Of a DNA stretch of 64,000 nucleotides, positions 10,522 to 22,094 are shown in pieces; position 1 is the stretch's first letter; each line of letters begins with the position of its first letter. Made by a program: the position numbers and the translations under genes. The stretch is from Euglena gracilis. Taxonomy: Eukaryota > Euglenida > Euglenophyceae > Euglenales. The notes beneath the pieces are model-generated. The model saw only the letters and a program-made list of their open reading frames with translations. It did not search any database and was not told the origin of the DNA. The stretch spans positions 13,467,000-13,530,999 of the forward strand of contig CP154955.1 of NCBI GenBank assembly GCA_039621445.1, read 5' to 3'.

Positions 10522-12889
10522 CCCCAGCAGGCGGAGCACTGAGGCCCTGAGGACTCCCCCCCCCCCCAAGGGAAGTTGGACCTTGGGACCCATAACAGCT
10601 GACTGGTCATGTAAGAAAGCCGTACTGTGTTGTACCGTACCGTACGGTCCTGTACTGTACTGTACTGTATGTTCTGTACTGTGCAGTATTGTACTGTACT
10701 GTACTGTACTGTGCTGTACTGTACTGTACTGTACTGTACTGTGCTGTACTGTACTGTACTGTACTGTACTGTACTGTACTGTACTGTACTGTACTGTACT
10801 GTACTGTACTGTACTGTACTGTACTGTACTGTACTGTACTGTACTGTACTGTACTGTACTGTACTGTACTGTACTGTACCGTACTGTACTGTACCGTACT
10901 GTACTGTACCGTACTGTACTGTACCGTACCGTACCGTACTGTACCGTACCGTACCGTACCGTACCGTACCGTACCGTACCGTACCGTACCGTACCGTACC
11001 GTACCGTACCGTACCGTACCGTACCGTACCGTACCGTACCGTACCGTACCGTACCGTACCGTACCGTACTGTGCTGTACTGTACTGTGCTGTACTGTACT
11101 GTGCTGTACTGTACTGTACTGTACTGTACTGTACTGTACTGTACTGTACTGTACTGTACTGTACTGTACCGTACTGTACTGTACCGTACTGTACTGTACC
11201 GTACTGTACTGTACCGTACCGTACCATACCACACCATACCATACCGTACCGTACTGTACCGTACCGTACCGTACTGTACCGTACCGTACCGTACCGTACC
11301 GTACCGTACCGTACTGTACCGTACTGTACTGTACTGTGCTGTACTGTACTGTGCTGTACTGTACTGTACTGTACTGTACTGTACTGTACCGTACTGTACT
11401 GTACCGTACTGTACTGTACCGTACTGTACTGTACCGTACTGTACTGTACCGTACCGTACCATACCACACCATACCATACCGTACCGTACTGTACCGTACC
11501 GTACCGTACCGTACCGTACCGTACCGTACTGTACTGTACTGTGCTGTACTGTACTGTGCTGTACTGTACTGTACCGTACTGTACTGTACCGTACTGTACT
11601 GTACCGTACCGTACCATACCACACCATACCATACCGTACCGTACCGTACCGTACCGTACCGTACCGTACCGTACTGTACTGTGCTGTACTGTACTGTGCT
11701 GTACTGTACTGTGCTGTACTGTACTGTACTGTACTGTACTGTACTGTACCGTACTGTACTGTACCGTACTGTACTGTACCGTACTGTACTGTACCGTACT
11801 GTACTGTACCGTACCGTACCATACCACACCATACCATACCGTACCGTACTGTACCGTACCGTACTGTACCGTACCGTACCGTACTGTACCGTACCGTACC
11901 GTACCGTACCGTACCGTACCGTACCGTACCGTACCGTACCGTACTGTACTGTACTGTGCTGTACTGTACTGTGCTGTACTGTACTGTACTGTACTGTACT
12001 GTACTGTACTGTACTGTACTGTACTGTACTGTACTGTACTGTACTGTACTGTACCGTACTGTACTGTACCGTACTGTACTGTACCGTACTGTACTGTACC
12101 GTACTGTACTGTACCGTACTGTACTGTACCGTACTGTACTGTACCGTACTGTACTGTACCGTACCGTACTGTACTGTACTGTACCGTACTGTACTGTACT
12201 GTGCCGTACTGTACTGTGCTGTACTGTACTGTACTGTACTGTACTGTACTGTGCTGTACTGTACTGTACTGTACTGTACTGTACTGTGCTGTGCTGTGCT
12301 GTACTGTACTGTACTGTACTGTGCTGTACTGTACTGTACTGTACTGTACTGTACTGTACTGTACTGTACTGTACTGTACTGTACTGTACTGTACTGTACT
12401 GTACTGTACTGTACTGTACTGTACTGTACTGTACTGTACTGTACTGTACTGTACTGTGCTGTGCTGTGCTGTGCTGTGCTGTGCTGTACTGTTCTGTACT
12501 GTACTGTGCTGTGCTGTGCTGTACTGTACTGTGCTGTGCTGTGCTGTGCTGTGCTGTGCTGTACTGTACTGTACTGTGCTGTGCTGTGCTGTGCTGTGCT
12601 GTGCTGTACTGTACTGTACTGTACTGTGCTGTACTGTACTGTACTGTACTGTGCTGTGCTGTGCTGTGCTGTGCTGTGCTGTGCTGTGCTGTGCTGTACT
12701 GTACTGTACTGTACTGTGCTGTGCTGTGCTGTGCTGTACTGTACTGTACTGTGCTGTGCTGTGCTGTGCTGTGCTGTGCTGTGCTGTGCTGTGCTGTGCT
12801 GTACTGTACTGTACTGTACTGTACTGTACTGTACTGTACTGCACTGTGCAGTGCTGTACAGCCTTGGGGAAGCACAGTGCGTCGCCTCC
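10522..12889 (+). other. intron 4 (2368 bp), noncanonical, filled by a TGTAC satellite
   Basis: Joining CGG at 10519-10521 to CCCCGA at 12890 gives SFRPRTFNLVLGPP, which has the family length. The intron ends are complementary: AGGCGGAGCACTG near 10528 against CAGTGCGTCGCCT near 12876. The 3' end has TCG, not CTG, at -8. No canonical donor is available. Confidence 0.7.
10621..12855. repeat. 2.2-kb pentanucleotide satellite (TGTAC / CGTAC / TGTGC variants)
   Basis: More than 440 copies of a 5-nt unit. TGTAC dominates at both ends, CGTAC blocks lie in the middle (10,870-12,180), and TGTGC is enriched from 12,180 on. CATAC/CACAC interruptions recur at about 11,225, 11,461, 11,613 and 11,820, showing higher-order duplication. 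The unit contains the palindrome GTAC. It has no stop codon in any of six frames, so huge spurious ORFs appear on both strands. Confidence 0.97.
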
Positions 12890-13078
12890 CCCCGAACGTT
12901 CAACCTCGTCCTCGGGCCGCCGTTCTCGGGGAAGAGTGCGCTGCTGAAGGCGCTGGCTGGGCGGCTGTCGGGCGTCGGCGTGACGAGCCAGTTCCGCGGC
13001 ACCGTCAGCTACGCCGGCCGGCCGCTGTACCCGCCGCACCGCCACAAGAAGGGGGAGGTGGTGGTGGACAAGTTGCTG
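12890..13078 (+). CDS. ABCG exon 5: Walker A of NBD1
   Basis: Contains TFNLVLGPPFSGKSALLKAL, with Walker A loop GPPFSGKS that binds the ATP phosphates, followed by AGRLSG and GTVSYAGRPL, the usual strand after the P-loop helix. Walker A is intact (G-x-x-x-x-G-K-S). The end at 13078 assumes a join to CGG-GCG at 14588, giving DKLLRASFIPQD. The next intron has TAG at +3 and CTG at -8. Confidence 0.88.
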
Positions 13079-13873
13079 CCTAGGGTGGGGGTTCCAGAAG
13101 AGTGTACATCCAAATCTTTTCATCCAAATCTTCCCTGTCCCAGTGGATGCTCAGCGCGAGGAAATCCACCGGCACCAGTCCATATAATGGGGATGGGTGG
13201 GAAGCCGTTCGATATTGAGGTGGGTGGTGGGGGGTCCAGACTGCCTTCCAAACAGGTCGGAGGCAGTCTGGACCACCCCCCACCACCTCCCTGCCCGGAT
13301 CAACCCCCCCCCCCGCCCCCACGTTGGCAGGTTCCAAAAATAGCGAAAAAAATGTATGTTCCGGTGCTGCGCGCCAGGAAATGCGAAAAATGCCCCTACC
13401 CCCTCATTTTAAGCACATTGAGCATTTGTGATGTTTGGGTATTTTTCTACATGAAAAATGTTCAAGAACTGCATCAATTGAGCATTTTTGATTTTTAGGT
13501 TTGTTATATATGTTTAATATAAACACTTATATATGAATATTATATATATATTTCCAAAGAAAAATCAGGGATTTCCCAACAATTTGGACTGGTATCTGGT
13601 GGAGGAGGGGGGGAGGAAGGGCATTTTCAAACCCCCTCATGGGTTTGAAAATGTCCACCGGGTTTGGGTTGGGTGCCGGCCCAAAGGTGCCGGTCCCCAA
13701 AAATGCCCTTTTTGTGGGAAAGTTGCCTGAGGCGGCCCAGCTGGGACCCAAAGCCGACCGGAGACAATCAACCCCCCCCCCCCCAGACCCAGCCCCCCCG
13801 AGAAAAGTGTCACCCTGACAGGTTGGCAGGTATCGGGAACGGGCTTTGTTTTAACAATGCTCTGGGGGGGAGC

Positions 13874-14339
13874 AGGGAATTTCTTAAGCCGGAGGGTACC
13901 CTACCCCCCGGGGGGGGGGGAGCGTCCAGCCAGCCAGCCAGCAGCCCAAATTGGGGCTGGGAGCCCCCCCCCCCCCGGGGGGGGTCAAGTGAAATAAAGT
14001 TGGGTCCAGCCCGGCCGGAGGCCGGGCCAACCGGCCGCAGGCTGGCCAGCCAACTGGGCTGCTCACCTATCCCTGCATTTTTTCCCTTCATCACAGCTTT
14101 CGCCCTCAATGTCCAGCACATACACTTGTGTGGCAGTAAGTAGGCTGTTCCTCCATCCTGGTTCTAGCATCGAGTAGGCAACAATGTTTTAGAAACTTGT
14201 GTTTTCATCGACCCCAAGCCAGGCCCAGCCCCTCCAGCCCCGGACCCCCCCTCCCCCCCTATCCAGCCAGCAGCCTTTTTGCCAGCCGGAGGCTGGCCCC
14301 CCCCCCCCCCCCGGGGGGGGGTCCTTAAGAAATTCCCTG
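13874..14339. mobile_element. MITE family A, copy 1 (hAT-like)
   Basis: Perfect 16-bp terminal inverted repeat CAGGGAATTTCTTAAG at 13874-13889 and its complement at 14324-14339. Flanked by an identical 8-bp duplication GGGGGGAG at 13866-13873 and 14340-14347. No coding capacity. It lies inside intron 5. CAGGG termini with 8-bp duplications are typical of hAT elements. Confidence 0.9.
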
Positions 14340-14587
14340 GGGGGGAGGGGGTGCCTTGTGCTATGGGGTGTCCACAGCAACTGCTGGGGATGGTTTAAAG
14401 CCGTCCAAGTGGCCGTGGACCTCGGGATTTCTATGAAAACATTTGCCGGAACGACTTTGGCATGCATGACTTTGAGCCTTTTTTTGCCCTTGTGGGTGGT
14501 GTCATTGGGTGACCAACTCCCCCTTCCCCTGTCGCTGGTTAGTTTGTTGAACCCCCGGGGTCCCTCCCACGTGTGTCCCCTGCCCTG

Positions 14588-14680
14588 CGGGCGTCGTTCA
14601 TCCCGCAGGACGTGGACTTCATCCCGACGCTCTCGGCGCGGCAGACGGTGCAGTTCGCGCAGGCCATCTTCCAGGAGCAG
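14588..14680 (+). CDS. ABCG exon 6: Q-loop of NBD1
   Basis: Reads ASFIPQDVDFIPTLSARQTV then QFAQAIF. This matches the PDR Q-loop pattern (Y-V-S-Q-x-D-x-H-x-x-x-L-T-V-R-E-T), in which the glutamine contacts Mg and the bound nucleotide. The start follows CTGCCCTG (14580-14587). The 3' end lies at 14676-14680; a GCAGA direct repeat shared with the next exon makes the exact join ambiguous. Confidence 0.8.
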
Positions 14681-15874
14681 AGATGCACTGACCCCTTTGC
14701 CCCCCCCCCCCCGTGGCGGTGAAAACGGCGTCCGGGGGTGATAGAGGCTTTCCAAAGGTGCTGATGCTGTCGGAAATAATGTATGTTTTCTTTGAGGTAT
14801 TTTCGAAAAGTCGATTTTTTTTGACCGAAAATCTCACCCCGGCGAACTTGCATAGTCAAAAAAAGGGGGTTTGGCTAATCCCACCCAGTTTGGACCCCCG
14901 TTGGATGGGAGGGTTTGGGCTGCTGCCCCCCACGGAGTGGTTCTATTCAAGTGATTCTATGGCCCCGAGTCGTCCAAAAAACAGCTGCTGGCGGAGGGCA
15001 TGATGGCGGAGGAGTGTCACCCAGCGCGGCCCCAGCAGCAGCAGAGGCACCTTTTCTATTCCGCTCACGTGCATCCCACCTGCGGCGCTCTGTTGGCACC
15101 TCGACACGTGGTGTCCAGATTTCAAACCTGGGTGCACATCAACGCAAAATCCACGAGAGGTCAAGTATTTTTGACCAACCCTGCGGTTTGGGGCGGGAGG
15201 TTCTGCGGCACGGTCCTGACGCACTGCGGCCTGAGAATTTACCCCAAAACAAACGCCACCCCTCTCCCCTTTGGCAATATAAGTAATCCCAACCGAACGC
15301 CACAAAGGCCAAGCTGGGCAACCATTTTTGCTCCTTAGGGATGGCAATGCATGTGGAACACACACAAGTGTGATGATGCGCATCCGCACTTCCAACTGGC
15401 AAGCAGGCGGAAATGACACCCATGCACACTTTCACTGACATCCTGCATCGTTTGCCAACACAGTGTTTTCTGTCCATTCTTTATTTTTTATGTGTGTTAC
15501 ATACGTCCATATCATATTTACATATATGTATTGCATGTGTTACATATTGTATATGTTGTGATATATTCATGCACATAGAGTTTTCACACATTTACTACAC
15601 ATCCACATCATATATACCAACACACATGCTATATATAGTATATGCTATAAATTGTATATATTAATACACATACATGTATTATGCATTCATATTATATAGG
15701 TTAACATGTATGCATTGTACATGTTATATGTTGTGTATATATTGTATATATACAAACATAATTACATCATATTATAATACATATTCATATCACACACATA
15801 TCATATTTGAGGAGTGTACACAGTTGAATTTGATTTTTAATCCTGGGGCCGTCCTGTCCCCAGCAGCTGCAGGC

Positions 15875-15996
15875 GATGCAGAACAGCTACTCTGAGATGC
15901 TGCTGCAGCGGATGGGGCTGGAGCCCGTGGCAAACATGCCTGTGGTGGCCCTGACCGACGGTCAGCGGCGCCTCTTGAGCTGCGTCGAGGGGTTCG
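15875..15996 (+). CDS. ABCG exon 7: helical region and signature (C-loop) of NBD1
   Basis: Encodes NSYSEMLLQRMGLEPVAN, then ALTDGQRRLLSCVEGF. The L-G-L-x-x-x-A-x motif and the following GQRR align with the PDR segment that contains the ABC signature V-S-G-G-Q-R-K-R. Here it reads L-T-D-G-Q-R-R, so the first signature glycine is Asp. The start is 15875 or 15882 because of the GCAGA repeat. The end is 15995 or 15996, and the intron begins (G)CACAG. Confidence 0.75.
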
Positions 15997-17494
15997 CACA
16001 GGACCTCCTTCTGAAGCGCATCCTTTTCCCCTCCACTTCACTTGTTTATTTGCTTTTTTTGTGAAAAGGTTATGAATTGTGTCTGTGGTAACTGTTTTTG
16101 TATTTTAGTGCCTGTGCTCTTTTCATAGTCACTTGGACGCTTTTTAAATCAATTGTTCGACATTGCCCTGACTTTGTTGGCAATGAAACCACCTCCGATG
16201 CTCCATTCCAATGAACACCCCTCTTTTGGATTGCAACTTTATTTTGGTTGGCGGAGCAACTGTCAGGGGTTTTCTTAATTAAGGACCCTGGGGGGTCCTA
16301 CGGGCTGGCTGGAAAATGGTGCTGGTGCTTTAATTTTAACTTTATTTCGGCGGACCCCGGGGGGGGGAGGTGCTGGCTGTAAGTAGGTACTGGCTAGCTG
16401 GACCCCCCCCCCCCCCCCGGGTGCAATCACCTCTGGCTTAAGAAAGCCTCTGGCAACTGCCTCACCCCCCCCTGCGACCCCCCCCGTGACCCCAACACCC
16501 TCATGGTACAGTGCTGTGCCCTTTCAATTCTGTTCCTTCTTCGTTTTTTCTTCTTCCTCAATCAACTACCATCAATTCACTGCAAATCATATCATTGTAG
16601 TCACACAACTGACCAGCAGCACAGAATTCACAGAATCTCAAAGATGTAACGTTTATGGGATCTAACGGGAGGAAATCTTGTGAACTTGTGAGTGCTGTTT
16701 AACCTATATTCTGCAGTTGCACTGAATGAACTTTCAACCAAGTGCAAGAGAAACTGAACGCTTGTTCCTCATTGGCAGATTGGCTCTCTGCCAATTCAGA
16801 TGAGAACAAATTTGAAAAGTCTTTCAGTGAAGGAGGGAAAATAAAATAGTTTTAGAGGAAATATTCAACAAGCAACAGCACACAATGTTTCGGAATCCAC
16901 ATTGCATACCCCCCCCTTATGAACCCCCCCCCCCTAATTGAGAAAACGGCCCGAACCCCCCCCTTATGAACCCCCCCCCCTAATTGAGAAAACGGCCCGA
17001 ACCCCCCCCCCCCCTAGTTGAGAAAGGCCGCCATTCGGCGGTCTTTTTTTTAATTGCCGAAAACAGGGCATTTTTGGAAGATTTCGACAAATTTGAAATA
17101 TCACAATCAATATTCTTCACAATCATGGTCAAATTTGTCATTTTTTTTTGTCTCAGGACCCTAAATATTTCATCCTTTGTCACGCTGGGGCTATGCGACC
17201 CTTGGTGGTTGGGGCAAACACACACAATCTGCAGGAGAAAAAGTCGATCCCCACAGGTGGCCAATGCGACAAACTCTACACATGGTGAGTATTTGACACA
17301 CTTATGGTCAGTTTTGACCCCCCCCCCAGGACCAAGTCCTGGGGGGTCCTGGGGGGGCTCCTGGGGGAAACCGGCCATGGCTCATTCCAAACAATTTTTC
17401 AGCCAAGAAGGCACCCGTGGGAATTTTTTCTTGAAAATTTTCAGTATGAAGCTCGTTGTTGGGGATGCCAGAGTCGGAAGCAAGCCCTGCTTTA

Positions 17495-17531
17495 CGCTGC
17501 AGGCACCGGTGGTGCTGGCTGATGGCATCCT
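17495..17531 (+). CDS. ABCG exon 8 (37-nt microexon): Walker B of NBD1
   Basis: Encodes LQAPVVLADGIL. The hydrophobic strand VVLAD is Walker B, but the residue after the Asp is Gly (codon GGC), not the usual catalytic Glu. CTG sits at -8 before the start. The downstream join within a GACC direct repeat (17532-17535 and 17793-17796) gives ADGILTGVDG, aligned with D-E-I-S-T-G-L-D-S in the family. Confidence 0.7.
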
Positions 17532-17792
<261 letters not shown>

Positions 17793-17898
17793 GACCGGTG
17801 TGGACGGCGACAATGCGTACCGGCTCTGCGCAGGGATTAAGTTGACAGCGCGGGAGAAGCACCGCACGGCCATCGTGGCACAGAGCTTCATCACCCCG
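17793..17898 (+). CDS. ABCG exon 9: D-loop and switch strand of NBD1
   Basis: Continues Walker B with GVDGDNAYRLCAGIKLTARE and then RTAIVAQSFITPE. The switch position carries Gln (AQSF) where NBD2 has His, as is usual in NBD1 of PDR proteins (S-L-L-Q-P). Exon end CCG at 17898. Joining to GAG-GTG at 18748 gives [12 protein letters not shown], an exact family-style junction. Confidence 0.85.
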
Positions 17899-18375
17899 GA
17901 GCGGGGCGTCCCTTGTAGTTGCCCCCCCCCCCACCAGTAGGCAGGGGGCAATTGATATCCGCAATTTTCCCGCAATTTTCCGCATGAACCTGAAATGAAG
18001 GGCAAAATGAGTTCCAAAGCATTCTCTGAATGTTTCAGAAGGGAACCCAGGTGCTTTTTTTGTTACATTGTTGCAAATTTGCCAAATTTGCCTAACTTTA
18101 CAAATTTTGACAAACTTTAGCAATTTCTTGGCTTTTTTTAAAAAGGTTTTTTCCTGATTTCTGCTGGGAAATACTTCGGACTAAAAATTCCGCATCCTGA
18201 ACCATATTTTACTTTACACCAAACTTTTTGTCAACCAATTTTTTTGGTCTTTTTTTTTGGGTTTTTCAACAAACTCCACATTTCTAAAATCAGAATATTC
18301 CAAAATTACAAAATAATGTTTTTGGACCTTTTCGTTTAAAAAATGTGAGTAACAGCTCAATATACATATGTATAT

Positions 18376-18428
<53 letters not shown>

Positions 18429-18747
18429 TACACCAATGTTGCAAAGTGACCAAAATTGTGAAATATTCTAAGCCCCCTCCAGCAGAAGTGCAGATTCCCA
18501 AAACTGCAATTTCTGCAATTTTCTTGCAATTTTCCCGCAATTTTTTTTTTTGAAAGCCTCCGTTATCAATCGGGTGGGTGAAGCCACTGGATTTTCATTT
18601 GCAACGCTGGGAGGTGAAGCTTTTTTAGGAGCACACCCCAGGAAAGGGTTTGCTGCTGCTATTTTTTGGGGGGGTCCCAGACGACCTTGATGACCCTTCA
18701 ATTCAAGGTCGTTTCCAGGTCCCAAAACGAAAGGACCCCCTGGGCTA

Positions 18748-18875
18748 GAGGTGTTCGACATCTTCGACGACCTGACGCTGATGTCCGGCGGGCACATCGT
18801 GTACCAAGGGCCGCGCACTCAAGTGGTGGAGTACTTCCAACGCCTCGGCTTCCGGCCATGGTGTGGCTTTGTGCA
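18748..18875 (+). CDS. ABCG exon 10: end of NBD1
   Basis: Reads [20 protein letters not shown] then [19 protein letters not shown]. This is one of the most characteristic PDR blocks (E-x-Y-D-L-F-D-D, then G-x-I-V-Y-Q-G-P-R). Starts after CTGGGCTA (18740-18747). Ends at 18875; the intron begins CCGCAG with CAG at +4. Confidence 0.95.
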
Positions 18876-19429
18876 CCGCAGCAAAAAGCACACCTGCCCC
18901 CCCCCACACCTGCTGGTGTGCCTTTGGTCATGATGGGCAAGCACCTCCAGTTAAAATGGCCCAAATGGCCCACGATGCTTGAAATTGCCTGAAACGATTA
19001 TTTGCTCCTGGCGCCCATGTTCGGCGGTCCAAAATGGATTAAACGGCCTCCAATGACCTAAAATGGCCTCAAACTGCCTGAAATTTCCGATAATCTGCAA
19101 AATTTTGGATTTGACGCTTCCCGGCAAACTTCTGGCCGAGAACCGACCAACAAGGTTTCGGCTGGGAAACTGTCCGTGTCCTGGTCCCGCCCGACTGGGT
19201 TTCCCGATGTCTGGGGTTTCCCGACGGAGGGGGATGGCTATTCCCACCAATCCCCCTCCTGGCCCCTGGAGCCAGTTGGAATCCACGTGCCCCCCCCCCC
19301 CCCCGAATTCCCCCCGGCCTGTCGATGCCACCGTCACCCGGGCCACCTGAGCCGGGGAGGGGGGAGGCAGGTCGGCAGGCAGGCCCTTCCGCCACACGCA
19401 TGCGGCCAGTGCCCCGCCGGGCTGCACGC

Positions 19430-19552
19430 CGCGGACTTCGTGCAGGACCTGCTGCAGCCGGGCGGGCCGGCGAAGTACCGCGCCGCCGCCGGCCCGGCCT
19501 CCGAGGACTTGGCTCAGCTGTGGCGGCCCGGCGGCTGCTTCATGGCGGTCGA
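19430..19552 (+). CDS. ABCG exon 11: NBD1-TMD1 linker
   Basis: Joined to exon 10 it reads [20 protein letters not shown], matching the spacing of the PDR segment G-F-R-(7 residues)-A-D-F-L-Q-E-V exactly. It continues KYRAAAGPASEDLAQLWRPG. The intron before it runs CCGCAG...CTGCACGC, with CAG at +4 and CTG at -8. The 3' end is approximate. Confidence 0.85.
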
Positions 19553-20044
19553 TGAAGAGGTTTTGGGGCAAGCGGCGGAAGGAAACACTTGGCCTTCTGG
19601 GGGTCTCCCCCCCAGGGTCAAACCCACAGGTGGGGGTTAACCCACACCCAGGGCAATAAGTGAGCGTTGGTTTTGTATTGGGGGAAGGTTCAGACTCTCC
19701 CTGTTCCGGTCTGAGGGACGGGGGGGGGTTCGGAAGTCCCAATGGAATCAAAAGAGCCTTCCCCAGCGCTTTAGAATTAACATTTTTGTCAATTTGTTGA
19801 AAAAAACCGGAAAACCTGAACATTGAAATCACCGGAAAGCAATTTTTGGTAATTTTTGAAGCCCCCTAAATAATTTCCTGGCGTTTCGCGCTGGGTTTTT
19901 TCTCGGGGGGGGGGAAGTCGAGCCCCTGTCCTGACTCTCTCGCAACGCGTCCACACCACCCTCCAACCCTGTGGTATGCTGTGTGTGTCCCAGCAGTACC
20001 CCTGCCACCACCACAGCAGTACGCTGCCTGCCACCGGTGCCGGG

Positions 20045-20185
20045 GGTTGGCTTCGCTTCCGTGCCGCGCCGGAAGCAGCGGCGGGGCGGCGGTCCAGCGA
20101 GATGTGCCGCGACCGAGCGACGGAGGATTTGGAGTATGGCAAGCAGTCCGCCTCCGAGGCCAGGGCCGTCCTGGGAAGCGATGGC
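20045..20185 (+). CDS. ABCG exon 12 (tentative linker exon)
   Basis: GC-rich segment between exons 11 and 13, where PDR proteins have a variable linker. The best frame reads RSSEMCRDRATEDLEYGKQS. The linker is poorly conserved, so homology cannot confirm it, and all three frames are open here. Confidence 0.25.
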
Positions 20186-21060
20186 ACAGCGAGGACACAG
20201 CGACGGCACAGCGACGTCACAGTGTGTGGCGGTGTTGTTGGTGCACAGTGGGGGGGTGGGTGTTGGTGCCTTTGGCACGCGCCTGTTGTTCCTGCGGAGA
20301 AGTGGAAGGTCAGGGTGGGACTGTTTTGCCGACGACAGGGCCAAATCATCTGCACAGAAGCCTCTCACCGCCGTGACTCAGCAGTTCCTGATTCCACGCA
20401 GAAGCCACCAGGACGGCGACTCCCCAACCCCAACAAAGCAATATCCTTGCAGAATTTCCCCCCCCCCCCCGGGACAGTCCAAGAAGGCAGATGGGACCGA
20501 CCTGCCCCCGTTGGCACAGCTTCCTACTGCAGGCTTCCACCATCGCAAGTTTGCCCACCGCTACACCTGTGGTCTTTGGCGGGGCACCGTCATTTGCACG
20601 AAGAGGCCAGCGCGGCTTCTGGAGCCTTTCCTGGAGTCCAGTCCACTTCTGACGGAGGGAAGGACAATGTGATGGGTGTGCACATTTGCTGAGTTGCAAT
20701 TATGCGCAACTTGAACTTCAGAGGAGGTCCACACATTAAGATTATTTTTTAACTTCTGTTCCATAATCATTCCTTTTTTAATTGTTATTTATTTAAAGAG
20801 TTCAATTGCCATCCCCCTCGCTAAGCAGCCCAGTTTGTGCCCATATTCTGATCAAGTCAGCACCACTTTCTGGCAGGGCTGAGCTGGAGTCCGGGAAATC
20901 CTTTGGGTGGTGGGTGGAGGATCGACCACCCCCCTCCCACCTTGATGGAGGGAATTGACCGGGACCAGGTCACTGGCTGGTCCCGGTGACCGGCCAGGAC
21001 CCTTGCCAACCCCCATCATTTCCAGGGTACAATGGAAACTCCAAAGCCGGCCTTGGGATG

Positions 21061-21257
21061 CCGCGCTGCCGCCGGCAGTGGTTCCTGACGTACGGCAACA
21101 AGCCGGCCCTCGTCGTCCGGCTCTTCATCCTGCTGTTCGTCAGCTTCGTGCTGGGGTCCCTCTTCTTCGACCTGCACTCCACGGACTACAACGCCAAGAT
21201 GGGGGTCATCTTCTACGCCATGATGGTCAACTCGATGGCGTTCAGTGCCATCCCAGC
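21061..21257 (+). CDS. ABCG exon 13: start of TMD1 (TM1-TM2)
   Basis: Encodes PRCRRQWFLTYGNKPALVVR then LFILLFVSFVLGSLFFDLHS and YNAKMGVIFYAMMVNSMAFS. The R-x-W/F-L-x-x-x-x-N/K motif before a long hydrophobic segment is the entry to the ABC2-type membrane domain. The start is taken after TTGGGATG (TTG at -8). A GT-AG-like alternative start at 21026, after TTTCCAG, would add YNGNSKAGLGM. The 3' end lies within 21255-21259, sharing GCCA with exon 14. Confidence 0.85.
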
Positions 21258-21550
21258 CATCAGGCGGAACGGCTCTCTTGTGGTAGTTTCATTGCCCCAA
21301 ACTGAATATTGGCGATTTTTCTTATTCATCTTGCCCGTTTTATTCAATTCACTTCATTATCAAGTGAGCTTACATCAACTTAACTGGTTCATTTTTTCTT
21401 ATGATCAATTCAGTTTTAATTCGAAGTAATTTCCTTCCTGCAGCACACACTGGGTTAACGATTCCTTGACTCGCTCCCCCCTCCCACCTTGTTGATCATG
21501 CAACTGATCTGTTGATCATGTTGATCATGCAACCCCCTGATTGCACGGTA

Positions 21551-21915
21551 TCAGTATGGGCAGATCTGTTGATGAGCATGGGCAGATCAGTTGACCAGTA
21601 TGGGCAGATCAGTTGATGAGCATGGGCAGATCAGTTGACCAGTATGGGCAGATCAGTTGATGAGCATGGGCAGATCAGTTGACCAGTATGGGCAGAGCAG
21701 TTGACCAGTATGGGCAGATCAGTTGATCAGTATGGGCAGATCAGTTGACCAGTATGGGCAGATCAGTTGACCAGTATGGGTAGAGCAGTTGACCAGTATG
21801 GGCAGATCAGTTGATCAGTATGGGCAGATCAGTTGACCAGTATGGGCAGATCAGTTGACCAGTATGGGCAGACCAGTTGATCAGCATGGGCAGATCAGTT
21901 GATCAGCATGGGCAG
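21551..21915. repeat. 22-nt minisatellite in intron 13
   Basis: About 16 tandem copies of a 22-nt unit built from GATCAGTTGA and CCAGTATGGGCA, with alternating variants (ATGAGCATGG / CCAGTATGG). A decayed, scattered copy of the same motif runs from 22725 to 22950 in the next intron. Confidence 0.95.
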
Positions 21916-22006
21916 ATCAGGATTAGCCGGGCAGTCCCCCCCCCCCCCCCCCAGGTCGGAACCCGCCACCAGGCTTGACCGGAGAGGACCGCCCCGGCCC
22001 CGTTGC

Positions 22007-22094
22007 CAGCCGCCGCATCCTCTACCGGGAGATGGCGGCCAACTTCTACCACCCGGTGTCCCACGCCACCGCCGGCGTGGTGACTGACATCCCC
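22007..22094 (+). CDS. ABCG exon 14: TMD1 cytosolic coupling region
   Basis: Reads SRRILYREMAANFYHPVSHA then TAGVVTDIP. This aligns with the PDR block (V-F-Y-K-x-R-x-x-x-F-Y-x-x-x-A-x-x-x-x), in which the amphipathic helix precedes the next membrane span. It ends at CCC 22094. Joining to ATC at 23823 gives DIPIGAVETIVF with no gap. Confidence 0.88.

Noticed and set aside
10309-13498. Six overlapping ORFs of 750-1034 codons on both strands
   Set aside because: They arise because the TGTAC-type 5-nt unit has no stop codon in any frame. The predicted proteins are Y-S-T-V-Q or L-Y-C-T-V repeats. Only the edges (up to 10521 and from 12890) carry real exon sequence.
18841-19429. Exon 10-11 join through a CATG or CGGCCA direct repeat (18857 and 19400)
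   Set aside because: CGGCCA breaks the frame, and CATG gives three extra residues. The CAG+4 / CTG-8 join (18875 to 19430) gives exactly the family spacing GFR-(7)-ADF.
21551-21915. CRISPR-like or regulatory tandem array
   Set aside because: A contiguous 22-nt unit without spacers; a minisatellite.
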